64,000 bases of DNA from Bacteroidales bacterium UBA4360. Lineage in GTDB: Bacteria > Bacteroidota > Bacteroidia > Bacteroidales > UBA932. The notes under the pieces are model-generated. The model was not told where the DNA came from. It did not search any database and saw only the letters and a program-made list of their open reading frames with translations. Of this stretch, positions 9,876 through 19,092 are shown one piece after another (within the stretch, counting starts at the first letter, position 1; each line of letters starts with the position of its first letter). The DNA lies in the NCBI GenBank assembly GCA_002393945.1, contig DGSO01000011.1:138966-202965 (forward strand), read 5' to 3'. The position numbers were made by a program, and so were the translations under genes.

Positions 9876-11495
9876 ATGAAAAAAATGTATTTCCTTGCAG
9901 CCCTTGCCGTGATAGCGGCCGGCTGCGCAAAAGAAGCCAAGACTCCTGCAGTTGAGGAATTTGAAGAAACTCCGGAGGTTGTCATCGAGCCTTCATCCGT
10001 GGTTTTCACCGCCGGAATCGACACCAAGGCTGTCCTTGACGGTAAAGACGTGAAGTGGGCGGCAGGTGATGCCATCACCATCTGGAACGGCTCTGCAGCA
10101 GCAAAGTTCACCACAACCGAAAGCGGCGCATCCGCAACCTTCACAACCGCAGGCGCTTTCGCGGAGACTGGCACCTACACCGCCCTCTATCCTCATGACG
10201 GAAGTGCAGACTTCTCCGACCTCGCCGCAGTTGCAACTACACTTCCTGAAGCCCAGACTGCAGCGGTCGGCACCTTCGACCCTGCCGCCAACCTTGCAGT
10301 TGCAAGCTCCACTACCACAAGCCTTACCTTCCACAACCTTGTGTCCTACCTCAAGTTCACCGTTCCCGCAGGCATGGCCGACCTTACCTCCGTTTCCTTC
10401 AAGGGCAACGCAGGCGAAAAGGTTGCCGGCGCCGCCACCGTGAACGTGGACACCAAGGTCCTCACCGCCACCGGTTCCGAAACCGCCACCCTTTCCGGTA
10501 CCTTTGCTGAAGGCAAGACCTACTATCTCGCCATCGCCCCGCAGGAGTTCACCGCAGGCTACACCGTCACCATCACCCGCACCAGCGGCACCTACACCAT
10601 GGTCTCAGGCAAAGACGTCACCTTCTCCCGCGCCACCGCCCGCAACATCGGCAACCTTTGGGATGGAAGCTATGTCATTACGGGCACCGCACTTGATGCG
10701 CCGGTGACTGCAACTAAGACCGTTGGCCCCAGGTCCAATTCAAGTGCAGCGCTCAAAGAATACACATATGGTTTCAGTGGCAACCTTAAGGCTGGAACTG
10801 TGTCTGTCAAGAAGGCTTATTCCAGCACTGCTGCAGCCACTGCAACTGTGCCCTCTGCCGGTTGGTACCATCTCTTCTACAATGAGACCACTGATACCTT
10901 CAAGTTATATGATCAAGAGCTCAAGGTGAACTTTGGCTCAGCAGAATATACCAGTGCAATGGAAAGTATAAGTGCAACTGCTGCTAATTCGTCGGCTCAT
11001 ATGACCGACCAGGACGGAGAGACAAGTCATGGAGTGTCTGTCGTACTTGGGTCTGGTTTTACAGGGACAACGAATGATGGTTCGTATAAAAATAATGATT
11101 CCTGGAATTTCTGGATCGAGGATTATGCTATTCCTTCTGGTTTGCTCGCGTCGACTTTGATTACTACTGGAACCGCTACGGTGACTGTTTCCGGCCTTGA
11201 TCCTTCTGAGAAATATGATTTCAGAATCAGTGGTGCAAGGTTTAATGGCACAAACAGTGGTCGCGAGACTCAATTGACAATTGGAGAAAGTGTGAAAACT
11301 TTCCGTCAGGGTGTTTCCAGAACAACTGATCCTGAAACACAATTCCGTAATGCTTCGACTTTACCTTTCCGCAATCAGGTAGTCTTGTTCGAGGACGTAA
11401 CTCCGGATTCTAAAGGAAAGGTTACAGTGACAATCAAGCAAACAATTTCGGAAGCTTGTATTGGCTTCATGTTTGTTTCACGAGTTGTTGAATAA
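9876..11495 (+). CDS. surface lipoprotein, mosaic duplicate of the 8036 gene
   Basis: 539 residues with signal MKKMYFLAALAVIAAGC (lipidated Cys17). The N-terminal 260 residues closely copy the 8036 protein (FTAGIDTKA, VKWAAGDAITIWNG, and a long identical stretch from YLKFTVPAGM). The C-terminal half is different in sequence apart from the shared module (SGLDPSEKYDFRISGARFN, VTPDSKGKVTVTIK). Base composition changes within the gene: hand counts give about 62% GC at 10441-10500 but 37% at 11041-11100 and 43% at 11281-11340. This suggests that the 3' half came from a different source by recombination. Its likely role is the same as for the 8036 protein, surface binding with altered specificity. 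Transcription probably ends or is modulated by the inverted repeat just downstream. Confidence 0.72.
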   Translation: MKKMYFLAALAVIAAGCAKEAKTPAVEEFEETPEVVIEPSSVVFTAGIDTKAVLDGKDVKWAAGDAITIWNGSAAAKFTTTESGASATFTTAGAFAETGTYTALYPHDGSADFSDLAAVATTLPEAQTAAVGTFDPAANLAVASSTTTSLTFHNLVSYLKFTVPAGMADLTSVSFKGNAGEKVAGAATVNVDTKVLTATGSETATLSGTFAEGKTYYLAIAPQEFTAGYTVTITRTSGTYTMVSGKDVTFSRATARNIGNLWDGSYVITGTALDAPVTATKTVGPRSNSSAALKEYTYGFSGNLKAGTVSVKKAYSSTAAATATVPSAGWYHLFYNETTDTFKLYDQELKVNFGSAEYTSAMESISATAANSSAHMTDQDGETSHGVSVVLGSGFTGTTNDGSYKNNDSWNFWIEDYAIPSGLLASTLITTGTATVTVSGLDPSEKYDFRISGARFNGTNSGRETQLTIGESVKTFRQGVSRTTDPETQFRNASTLPFRNQVVLFEDVTPDSKGKVTVTIKQTISEACIGFMFVSRVVE

Positions 11496-11510
11496 TGCAC
11501 TATTTTTGTA

Positions 11511-11601
11511 CAAGGTGGAATTTTAGGCGGGGGACCTTGTGCGGATAATCGCAATATAGGGCGTGGAGTGCGCAAGGTCCCGGCTGTGAAATTACACCTT
11601 G
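11511..11601. repeat. imperfect long inverted repeat between lipoprotein and DUF4832 genes
   Basis: CAAGGTG (11511-11517) pairs with CACCTTG (11595-11601) and GGACCTTG (11532-11539) pairs with CAAGGTCC (11573-11580), with an AATTT/AAATT match between them. Each arm can also fold on itself because CAAGGT and ACCTTG occur in both, so a long hairpin and two short ones are alternatives. No T-run follows. A possible -7-like box TATTTTTG sits at 11501-11508 but has no good -33 partner. This fills the 156-base gap 11496-11651 before the downstream enzyme operon and may act as an mRNA stability or regulatory element. Confidence 0.5.
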
Positions 11602-11651
11602 TGCACGGGAGCCCCAAATAACACTGAATAATGCAACTTAACATCAATACC

Positions 11652-13217
11652 ATGAGGCAAATGGCCATGGCGCTTGTGGGCGCCGTGGCCGTTGCTGCTT
11701 GCGGGGGGAAGGACAATGGCACGGAAACGCCCGCCGGAGGCGGTGAGAACGTGTCCGTGAGCATTTCCCCGGACCGTGAGACCATGTACCGCAACCCGTT
11801 CAGCGGGTGGGTGATTTACAGCGGTCTCGGAGACGGCCTTTCCGACAACTTCTGGCAGGAGTACGACAACATGAACTCCGCAATCGGCAAGGTGAAGGTG
11901 AGCGACTATGCGAATGCGCTTCTCATACGCTCGTACTGGTCACAGGCAGAGCCGGAGGAAGGAGTGTACTTCTGGGACGAGTCTTGCAACACAAAGCCGG
12001 CGCAGCGCTTCAGGATGCTGCGCGAAGGTGCACGGGAGCGCGGCCTCAAGCTCATTTTCCAGCTCCGTGCCGACAGCCGCGACCTCCACGTCAACGCCTG
12101 TCCGGACTATGTACGTACCAAGGGCGCCAAGGGCTTCGAATCCACAACCGGCTCTACCAAGGTGTGGACTCCTTATCCTGACGATCCCGTCTTCCAGAAG
12201 TGCTACGAGAAGTTCCTCCGCGCCTTCGCCGCAGAGTTCAACAATCCCGACGAAGTGGACTGGATGGGCTCCTGGGGCATAGGCAAGTGGGGAGAGTATC
12301 ACGCCTGCATCTACTCCACCGGCGACGAAACCCCTCGCGAACCCGTGTTCGACTACTTCACGGACCTCTTCCTGGAGATCTTCGACAAGGTGCCCGTGTG
12401 CATCAATTTCCACAAGTCAATCGGCACGGGAAGCTCTGACAAGACCGACCCGGACAGCCAGCGCCTGGTGCAGAAAGGCATCGACAAGGGCCTCTGCCTC
12501 ACCAGCGGCGCCTTCGGCATGCATGCCTATTACGGCTCGTGGGAGAAGGGCTTCATCCATCTCCAGAAGTGGAAGGTGCCAATCCATGCCGAGGGCGGCT
12601 GGGTCCGTGCCTCCCACAGCACCACGGCCATAAACAATGACGGTTATGCCGACTGGGCTGCCGTGCGCCGCGGCGAATTCGACGACGCCCGCGACGCCTG
12701 CGCCAACACCATGGACTTCCGCTACAACTCCAACATCGGCATGGGGGAGACCTGGTCCTGGTTCAACGAGGCCTTCGACCTTGTCCAGGAGGCTATCCGC
12801 ACCCAGTTCTACAGGCTGTATCCGGACAGGATCTCACTGCCGGAGAGCGCATCGGCAGGGGCCGAGGTGAGCATCACCCACCGCTGGCATAACCTTGGCT
12901 GGGCTTACTGCCCCACCAACATCAAGCCCTTCGAAGGCCGGTTCAAAGTGGCTTTCGCCCTCTTGGATGCCACTACAGGCGCCCCTCAGAACATTTTCTT
13001 CGCCGATGAGGCCAGGCCCTGCGACTGGACGTACGGAACTCCCACCAGCTACACCACCAAGCTTAAGCTTGAAAATGTCAAGGCTGGTTCTTATATTTGG
13101 GGAGTGGGAATAGTGGACTGCTCCAAAAAAGACCTTCCCATAGGAATCCAGATAGCCGCCAAGAAGGAAAAGACCGCGGGCGGCTGGGTAAAACTACATG
13201 AAATAACGGTAAAATGA
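11652..13217 (+). CDS. DUF4832-type glycoside-hydrolase-like lipoprotein
   Basis: 521 residues from the ATG at 11652, preferred over 11631 because MRQMAMALVGAVAVAAC gives a standard lipoprotein signal (Cys17). The body is a TIM-barrel-like region (RNPFSGWVIYSG, then LLIRSYWSQAEPEEGVYFWD, typical of a family with an EP-x-EG-x-Y/W turn) and a C-terminal beta-sandwich (SITHRWHNLGWAYCP). E215 in KWGEYH and E314 in HAEGGW match the two acidic residues of the paralogue at the left edge and are candidate catalytic residues. It overlaps the GH3 gene by ATGA, so it heads the tightly coupled enzyme operon. Probably a surface-anchored glycosidase; substrate unknown. Confidence 0.78.
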   Translation: MRQMAMALVGAVAVAACGGKDNGTETPAGGGENVSVSISPDRETMYRNPFSGWVIYSGLGDGLSDNFWQEYDNMNSAIGKVKVSDYANALLIRSYWSQAEPEEGVYFWDESCNTKPAQRFRMLREGARERGLKLIFQLRADSRDLHVNACPDYVRTKGAKGFESTTGSTKVWTPYPDDPVFQKCYEKFLRAFAAEFNNPDEVDWMGSWGIGKWGEYHACIYSTGDETPREPVFDYFTDLFLEIFDKVPVCINFHKSIGTGSSDKTDPDSQRLVQKGIDKGLCLTSGAFGMHAYYGSWEKGFIHLQKWKVPIHAEGGWVRASHSTTAINNDGYADWAAVRRGEFDDARDACANTMDFRYNSNIGMGETWSWFNEAFDLVQEAIRTQFYRLYPDRISLPESASAGAEVSITHRWHNLGWAYCPTNIKPFEGRFKVAFALLDATTGAPQNIFFADEARPCDWTYGTPTSYTTKLKLENVKAGSYIWGVGIVDCSKKDLPIGIQIAAKKEKTAGGWVKLHEITVK

Positions 13218-15229
13218 GAAAATTCGCTGCCATACTCTTCCTTGCCCTCTCTTTCGGAGCAAAGGCCCAGGTTCAGATAACCCCTCAGGACAAAGAGCGC
13301 GCATCGGCCCTTGTAAAGCAGATGACGCTGGAGGAAAAGTGCCGCTTCATTGCCGGCGCCCGTTCCTTCTACACCTACGCAATCCCGCGTCTGGGCATCC
13401 CGGAAATCCGCATGGCCGACGGCCCCCAGGGCGTAAGGAACAACACCGTGAGCACCCTCTACCCCTGCGGCATTCTCACGGCCTCCACCTGGAACAGGGA
13501 CCTTGCCCACAGGCTTGGAAACTCCCTTGCCGATGACTGCCGCGCCCGCGGAGTAAGCATCCTCCTGGGCCCCGGAGTAAACATCTACAGGGCTCCCATG
13601 TGCGGCCGCAACTTCGAGTACTTCGGCGAGGACCCTTATCTTGCCGGAGAAACTGCCGCCCAGTACATCCTGGGCGTGCAGGAAAAGGGAGTGATGGCAA
13701 CCGTAAAGCATTTTGCCGCAAACAACCAGGAGAGGGCCCGCCACACCATGAGTTCCGACGTTGACGAGCGCACCCTCCAGGAAATCTATTTCCCGGCCTT
13801 CAGGAAAGCCGTCCAGGAAGGCGGCGTCGGCGCTGTCATGGACAGCTACAACCTTGTGAACAGCGTCCACAGTACGGAGAACGCCTGGATGAACAAGGTG
13901 GTCCTTAGGGACCAGTGGGGCTTCGAAGGCATAGTGATGTCGGACTGGACATCGGTCTACAGCACCATTGGCGCTGTGAACGGCGGCCTTGATCTGGAGT
14001 GCCCCAAGGGCGTTTTCTTCACCCCGGAGAAGATTGTCCCCCTCATTGAGAACGGTGTCCTTGAGGAAAGCCTCATCGACGAAAAGGTGCAGCATATACT
14101 CCAGACCTTCATCGCCTTTGGCTTCCTTGACAAGCCTCAGAAGGATGAAAGCATTCCGGAAAACAATCCCCAGAGTGCCGCAACCGCGCTTGACATAGCC
14201 CGCGAAGGCGTTGTCCTCCTCAAGAACGAGAACGCCCTTCCGTTTACAAAGAAGTCCAAGATACTGGTAGTAGGCAATAACGGCATCAAGATGCCCCACG
14301 GCGGCGGCAGCGGCGAGGTTACGCCCTTCTACACAATCTCCGTCGCCGACGGTCTCAAAGCCCTGCACAAGAAGGTCACAGTAATTGAGGACAAATCCCT
14401 TCTGGAGCAGGAAATGGCATCCTGTACGGACGTCGTCTACTGCTGTGGTTTCAACCGCGACCTTGAAGGCGAGGCTTTCGACCGGCCTTTTTCTCTCACT
14501 CCGAAGCAGCTTGAACTCATGGAGAGGATACAGCAGAACCTTACGGCAAAGCAGCACCTTACCGTTATCATAAACGCCGGCGGCGCAGTTGACATGAGCG
14601 GCTGGAGAGACCATGCAGACGCCATTCTCATGGCCTGGTATCCCGGCCAGGAAGGCGGCACCGCCCTTGCCGAGATCCTTACCGGCAGGATTTCCCCTTC
14701 CGGCAAGCTCCCCATCTCCATAGAGGAGAAAGCGGAAGACAATCCCAGCTTTGCAACCTACTTTGACGCTGGCAGCAAACAGTCCCGCACAAGCTACTCT
14801 GAGGGCATTTTTACGGGTTACAGGGGCTATGACAAAACCGGTGTCAAGCCTCTCTATCCTTTCGGATTCGGCCTTTCATACAGCACGTTCAAGTATTCCA
14901 ACCTTGCGGTTGAGGTGCTTCCTGACGGAAATGTAAAGGTCAGTTTTGACGTTACCAACACTGGGAAGAAGGATGCGGCAGAAATCGGCCAGGTGTATGT
15001 GAGGGATGTGAAGAGCAGCGTTCCAAGGCCTCTGAAGGAGCTCAAGGGCTATGACAAGCACTTTGTGGGCAAGGGAAAGACCGTGCGTTACAGTGCAGTG
15101 CTTGACCGCTATGCGTTCTCCTTCTACGACACCGCCTCCCACAGCTTCAAGCTGGAGGGCGGAGAGTTCGAAATCCTCGCAGGCCCCTCATCGGCAGATC
15201 TTCCCCTTAAAGCCACCATACAGTTATGA
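13214..15229 (+). CDS. GH3 beta-glycosidase, secreted
   Basis: 671 residues with a signal peptide ending near AKAQ, so periplasmic. The GH3 barrel begins at VKQMTLEEKCRFIAG; the substrate-pocket motif DGPQGVR and the KHFAANNQE loop are present. The catalytic nucleophile is D244 in VMSDWTS. The second alpha/beta domain (AREGVVLLKNENALPF, PGQEGGTALAEIL, GRISPSGKLPIS) and a C-terminal fibronectin-III-like domain (FGFGLSYSTF onward) complete the standard three-domain form. It removes non-reducing beta-linked sugars (glucose, xylose or related) from imported oligosaccharides. The ATG lies within the upstream stop (ATGA), as does the next gene's start in its own stop, so translation is coupled through the operon. 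Confidence 0.95.
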   Translation: MRKFAAILFLALSFGAKAQVQITPQDKERASALVKQMTLEEKCRFIAGARSFYTYAIPRLGIPEIRMADGPQGVRNNTVSTLYPCGILTASTWNRDLAHRLGNSLADDCRARGVSILLGPGVNIYRAPMCGRNFEYFGEDPYLAGETAAQYILGVQEKGVMATVKHFAANNQERARHTMSSDVDERTLQEIYFPAFRKAVQEGGVGAVMDSYNLVNSVHSTENAWMNKVVLRDQWGFEGIVMSDWTSVYSTIGAVNGGLDLECPKGVFFTPEKIVPLIENGVLEESLIDEKVQHILQTFIAFGFLDKPQKDESIPENNPQSAATALDIAREGVVLLKNENALPFTKKSKILVVGNNGIKMPHGGGSGEVTPFYTISVADGLKALHKKVTVIEDKSLLEQEMASCTDVVYCCGFNRDLEGEAFDRPFSLTPKQLELMERIQQNLTAKQHLTVIINAGGAVDMSGWRDHADAILMAWYPGQEGGTALAEILTGRISPSGKLPISIEEKAEDNPSFATYFDAGSKQSRTSYSEGIFTGYRGYDKTGVKPLYPFGFGLSYSTFKYSNLAVEVLPDGNVKVSFDVTNTGKKDAAEIGQVYVRDVKSSVPRPLKELKGYDKHFVGKGKTVRYSAVLDRYAFSFYDTASHSFKLEGGEFEILAGPSSADLPLKATIQL

Positions 15230-17070
15230 GAAGGATTGCAGCACTTATAGCCGGCCTTGCCGTATGTGCGGGACTCGGCGCCCAGAGCCTTTTCGTGGAA
15301 TGCGAGAGTTTTCCGGAGAAGGGCGGCTGGGTCCTGGACCAGCAGTTCATCGACGAGATGGGGTCTCCCTATCTCCTTGCCCACGGGCTTGGCGTTCCCG
15401 TTGCCGATGCTTCCACCACGGTGGAGATTCCGTCGGCAGGAACGTGGAAGGTATGGGCCCGTACCTACAACTGGACGTCTCCATGGTCCACCAAGGAGGG
15501 TCCCGGCAAGTTCAAGGTGAAACTTGGGAAGAAACTCCTTTCCAACGCCGTAGGCTGTACCGGAAATGCCTGGGAATGGCAGTATGCCGGAGCAGTTAAG
15601 CTCAAGGCGGGGAAGACCGTCCTTTCACTGCATGACCTCACCGGCTTTGACGGCAGGTGCGATGCCGTCTGGCTCACGCTCGAAGACGGAGTGCCCCCGG
15701 CGAATCCAGACAGAAACGCCCTCCTGGGCCTTCCCAAGGCCGATGAGGCCGCCTTCGACCTCGTAGTGGTGGGCGGTGGTATCTCCGGCATGTGCGCAGC
15801 CGTAGCCGCTGCAAGGCAGGGCCTCAAGGTGGCCCTTGTCAACGACCGTCCGGTCCTTGGCGGGAACAACAGCGCAGAGGTGCGCGTGCACCTTGGCGGC
15901 ACCATCGAGGTGGGACCTTATCCCGCCCTCGGCCGCATGCAGAGGGAATTCGGCCACAGCAAAAAGGGAAACGCCCAGCCCGCTTCCAATTATGAAGACG
16001 GGAAGAAGCAGAGCTGGATAGAATCCGTCCCCGGAGTCACCCTGTACCCTTCTTCCAGGGCCGTTGCCGTTGAAAAGAGTGCCGACAACCTCATCTCCGC
16101 CGTCCTCGTGAAGAATATCGAAAACGCCCGCGAAACCCTTCTCCGGGCCCCTCTCTTTGCCGATTGCACCGGCGACGGCACCATCGGCTACCTTGCCGGG
16201 GCGGACTACCGCTACGGACGTGAAGCCGCTTCCGAGTTCGGCGAGTCGCTGGCTCCCGAAAAGGCCGACAACTTCGTCCTGGGCGCATCGGTCCAGTGGT
16301 ACAGCCGCAAGGATGCCAAGCCCTCCAGGTTCCCCGTGTTCGAGTACGGCCTCAATTTCAACGACGAGAGCGTCCAGGATGTCACCATGGGAGAATGGAC
16401 CTGGGAAACCGGCATGCTCCATGACATGACAGGGGAGTTCGAGTACATCCGCGACTACGGCCTTGCCGTCATCTACTCCAACTGGAGCTGGCTCAAGAAC
16501 CATAAGAAAATGTACCCGGACCGCTCCCTCGACTGGGTGGCATACATCTCAGGAAAGCGCGAGTCCCGCCGCCTGATGGGAGACTACATCTTCAAGCAGG
16601 ACGACATAGAGAAGGCCGTTTTCCACGAGGACGCCACCTTTGCAACCACCTGGAGCATAGACCTCCATTCCCCGGATCCGGCAAATACCAAGTATTTCCC
16701 GGGAGAGGAGTTCAAGACCAGGACGGTACATAACCGTATCTATCCGGCGGCCGTTCCGTACCGCTGCCTCTATTCCAGGAACATCGACAACCTGTTCATG
16801 GCCGGGCGCGACATCTCCGTGACCCACGTCGCCCTTGGTACCACCCGTGTCATGAGAACCTGCGGAATGGCAGGCGAGGTTGTGGGCCTTGCGGCCGCCG
16901 TGTGCCATAAAAACGGCGTCCTGCCGCGTGCCGTTTACAGGAAACACCTTCCCGAACTTCAGGCCCTCATGCGCCGCGGAGCAGCCGTGGAAGGCCCCCT
17001 GCCGGACAATCAGAAGTTCAACGAGCAGCCTTCGCTTCCCGCACCGAGGCTCCTTAAAAGTGCCGAATGA
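15226..17070 (+). CDS. secreted FAD-dependent oxidoreductase with N-terminal binding-like domain
   Basis: 614 residues with a signal peptide (cleavage near LGAQS). Residues about 20-155 form a beta-rich domain (FVECESFPEKGGW, EIPSAGTWKVWARTYNW, LHDLTGFDGRCDAVWLT) like carbohydrate-binding modules. The FAD_oxidored-type domain follows, with the dinucleotide-binding glycines G183-G-G185-I-S-G188 and a downstream VLGGNNSAEVRVHLGG segment. The C-terminal flavin contact region MAGRDISVTHVALGTTRVMRTCGMAGEV is typical of this family. Proteins of this type recur in Bacteroidetes polysaccharide loci, but their reaction is unsettled; oxidation or dehydration of a sugar or a bound aglycone are both possible. 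It is part of the overlapping operon (4 bases at both ends). Confidence 0.85.
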   Translation: MRRIAALIAGLAVCAGLGAQSLFVECESFPEKGGWVLDQQFIDEMGSPYLLAHGLGVPVADASTTVEIPSAGTWKVWARTYNWTSPWSTKEGPGKFKVKLGKKLLSNAVGCTGNAWEWQYAGAVKLKAGKTVLSLHDLTGFDGRCDAVWLTLEDGVPPANPDRNALLGLPKADEAAFDLVVVGGGISGMCAAVAAARQGLKVALVNDRPVLGGNNSAEVRVHLGGTIEVGPYPALGRMQREFGHSKKGNAQPASNYEDGKKQSWIESVPGVTLYPSSRAVAVEKSADNLISAVLVKNIENARETLLRAPLFADCTGDGTIGYLAGADYRYGREAASEFGESLAPEKADNFVLGASVQWYSRKDAKPSRFPVFEYGLNFNDESVQDVTMGEWTWETGMLHDMTGEFEYIRDYGLAVIYSNWSWLKNHKKMYPDRSLDWVAYISGKRESRRLMGDYIFKQDDIEKAVFHEDATFATTWSIDLHSPDPANTKYFPGEEFKTRTVHNRIYPAAVPYRCLYSRNIDNLFMAGRDISVTHVALGTTRVMRTCGMAGEVVGLAAAVCHKNGVLPRAVYRKHLPELQALMRRGAAVEGPLPDNQKFNEQPSLPAPRLLKSAE

Positions 17071-19091
17071 TGCCCAGGGCGCTGCTTTCAATACTGCTTT
17101 TCATGGGACTTTCCTGTTATGCGCAGGAACGTCCCTATGCGCTTCTTCAGGGAGACACCCTGCGCCTTGGGAATGCCCTCGTCGAGAGGACCTTCCTCTG
17201 GAACGGGGGAGACCTCAAGACGATAGCCCTCACCCATAAGGAAACCGGTACGGTGCGCCCTGTGGGCAATTCCAGGCCGGATTTCATCATCGGCAAACTG
17301 AAAGGGGAGGGCGGTGTCCTGGAGGTGAAGGAGGTGCCCGCCACGGTGACGGCGCCGGCGTGTCTTCTTGCCAGCGTCAGCTACAGCCTTGGCTCCACCC
17401 GGGTCAGAAGGGACTACCGTATCTATGCCGATGTCCCCGCAATCGCCTGCGACACTTACCTGAAGGGAACCCTTAGCGGGGACCTTGCCGGGAAGGCTGC
17501 ATCGGCAGGGGATCACAAGAACATCGAATCTGCCGCCGACATGGCCTCCAAGGCCGTCTCAGGGGCTGTTCTGGACCACCTTGCCCTTGGCCCCGGCCAC
17601 TGGAACTGCAAGGCGGTAAGTTTCCGCGACGTCACCGACTGGAACAACAACCTCGTCTCTGCCGAAGAGTTCATCTCCTACCGCAAGGTGGGCTACAAGG
17701 GGAATATCCTCTTTGTCAATGACCTTCGCGGCGGAATCTTCTTTCTCAAGGAAGCCCCCTGCCCGGACGTGCAGCCCGCATATCCCGGGGCCGATTTCAC
17801 CTCGGACTTCGGCCATTTCCAGATAACCGGCCTTGGCATCAAGGCTGAAGACGTTACTCCGGATGGCTGGATCCGTCTTTACGGCGCCGTTACCGGCATT
17901 TATTCCGGAGGCGAAAAAGAGGCGCTGACAGCCCTCAGGGCCTATCAGAAGACCGTCCGCACGGCAGAGGACATGATAATGATGAACACCTGGGGAGACC
18001 GCAGCCAGGACTCCAGGGTTAACGAGGCCTTCTGCCTCCAGGAACTGGAAAAGGCCGCAAGGCTTGGCATTACCGTCTTCCAGATAGACGACGGCTGGCA
18101 GAGCGGCCGGAGCCCCAATTCCAAGAAGGCGGGCGGCTCGTTCAAGAACATCTGGGACAATCCCCTCTACTGGACTCCCGACCCGGAAAAATACCCCCGC
18201 GGCCTTGACCCCGTAGTGAAAAAAGCCCGTGAACTGGGCATGGAACTTGGCCTCTGGTACAACCCCAGCATCCAGAACGATTTTGCCGACTGGGAAAAAG
18301 ACGCCGATGCCATAGCGGGCCTGTACCGCACCTACGGAATCCGTATCTTCAAGATAGACGGGCTCCAGATTCCCGGCAAAAAGGCCGAGGAGAACCTCCG
18401 CAGGCTCTTTGACAGGGTGCTTGCAGAAACCGGCGGCGCAGTGGTTTTCAACCTTGACGCTACTGCAGGCCGCCGTCCAGGCTATCACTGGTTCGGGGAA
18501 TACGGCAACATCTTCCTGGAGAACCGCTATACCGACTGGGGAAACTACTACCCTTACCAGACACTGAGGAACCTGTGGATGCTAAGCCGATATGTTCCGG
18601 CCGAAAAGCTCCAGATTGAGTTCCTGAACAATTGGCGCAATGCCGACAAATATCCCTCCGGAGACCCTTACGCCCCTGCAAACTACTCGTTCGAGTACCT
18701 TGCGGCAATCACGTTCGCAGGCCAGCCGCTTGCCTGGATGGAGGCCTCAAACCTGCCGGAAGAAGCCTTCAAGGCGGGGGAACTGATCAGGGAATACGCA
18801 TCGGTGATGAAGGATTTCCACTCGGGCGTGATTCTTCCTGTGGGCGAAGAACCGTCCGGCCATTCCTGGACCGGATTCCAGTCGGATTCCGGCTACCTGC
18901 TTGTCTACAGGGAGGATACTCCAACCGAAGAGGGCAGGCTCAAAACATGGCTTCCTGCCGGCGCCAAAGTGCGCCTCACTCCCGTTCTTGGCAGCGGTAA
19001 AAAGACCCGCGTGAAGGTTGCAGAAGACGGAACCATCTGTCTGAAGCTTTCAGAGAAAAACAGTTTTGCTTTGTACAAGTATAGCTATTGA
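17067..19091 (+). CDS. GH36-like alpha-galactosidase-type hydrolase
   Basis: 674 residues with signal peptide (LLFMGLSCYAQ), so exported. An N-terminal beta-supersandwich (residues about 20-290) precedes a TIM barrel with the GH27/GH36 clan markers: FQIDDGWQSG on strand 2-4 and the nucleophile motif FKIDG with D431 as the likely catalytic Asp. GLWYNP and RYTDWGNYYPYQTLRNLW are further barrel features; a D in that second segment may be the acid/base, which is inference. A short C-terminal beta domain ends the protein. Alpha-galactosidase is the most likely activity, but GH36-like clades also include other alpha-glycosidases. The start is ATGATG overlapping the upstream stop. Confidence 0.85.
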   Translation: MMPRALLSILLFMGLSCYAQERPYALLQGDTLRLGNALVERTFLWNGGDLKTIALTHKETGTVRPVGNSRPDFIIGKLKGEGGVLEVKEVPATVTAPACLLASVSYSLGSTRVRRDYRIYADVPAIACDTYLKGTLSGDLAGKAASAGDHKNIESAADMASKAVSGAVLDHLALGPGHWNCKAVSFRDVTDWNNNLVSAEEFISYRKVGYKGNILFVNDLRGGIFFLKEAPCPDVQPAYPGADFTSDFGHFQITGLGIKAEDVTPDGWIRLYGAVTGIYSGGEKEALTALRAYQKTVRTAEDMIMMNTWGDRSQDSRVNEAFCLQELEKAARLGITVFQIDDGWQSGRSPNSKKAGGSFKNIWDNPLYWTPDPEKYPRGLDPVVKKARELGMELGLWYNPSIQNDFADWEKDADAIAGLYRTYGIRIFKIDGLQIPGKKAEENLRRLFDRVLAETGGAVVFNLDATAGRRPGYHWFGEYGNIFLENRYTDWGNYYPYQTLRNLWMLSRYVPAEKLQIEFLNNWRNADKYPSGDPYAPANYSFEYLAAITFAGQPLAWMEASNLPEEAFKAGELIREYASVMKDFHSGVILPVGEEPSGHSWTGFQSDSGYLLVYREDTPTEEGRLKTWLPAGAKVRLTPVLGSGKKTRVKVAEDGTICLKLSEKNSFALYKYSY

Positions 19092-19092
19092 T

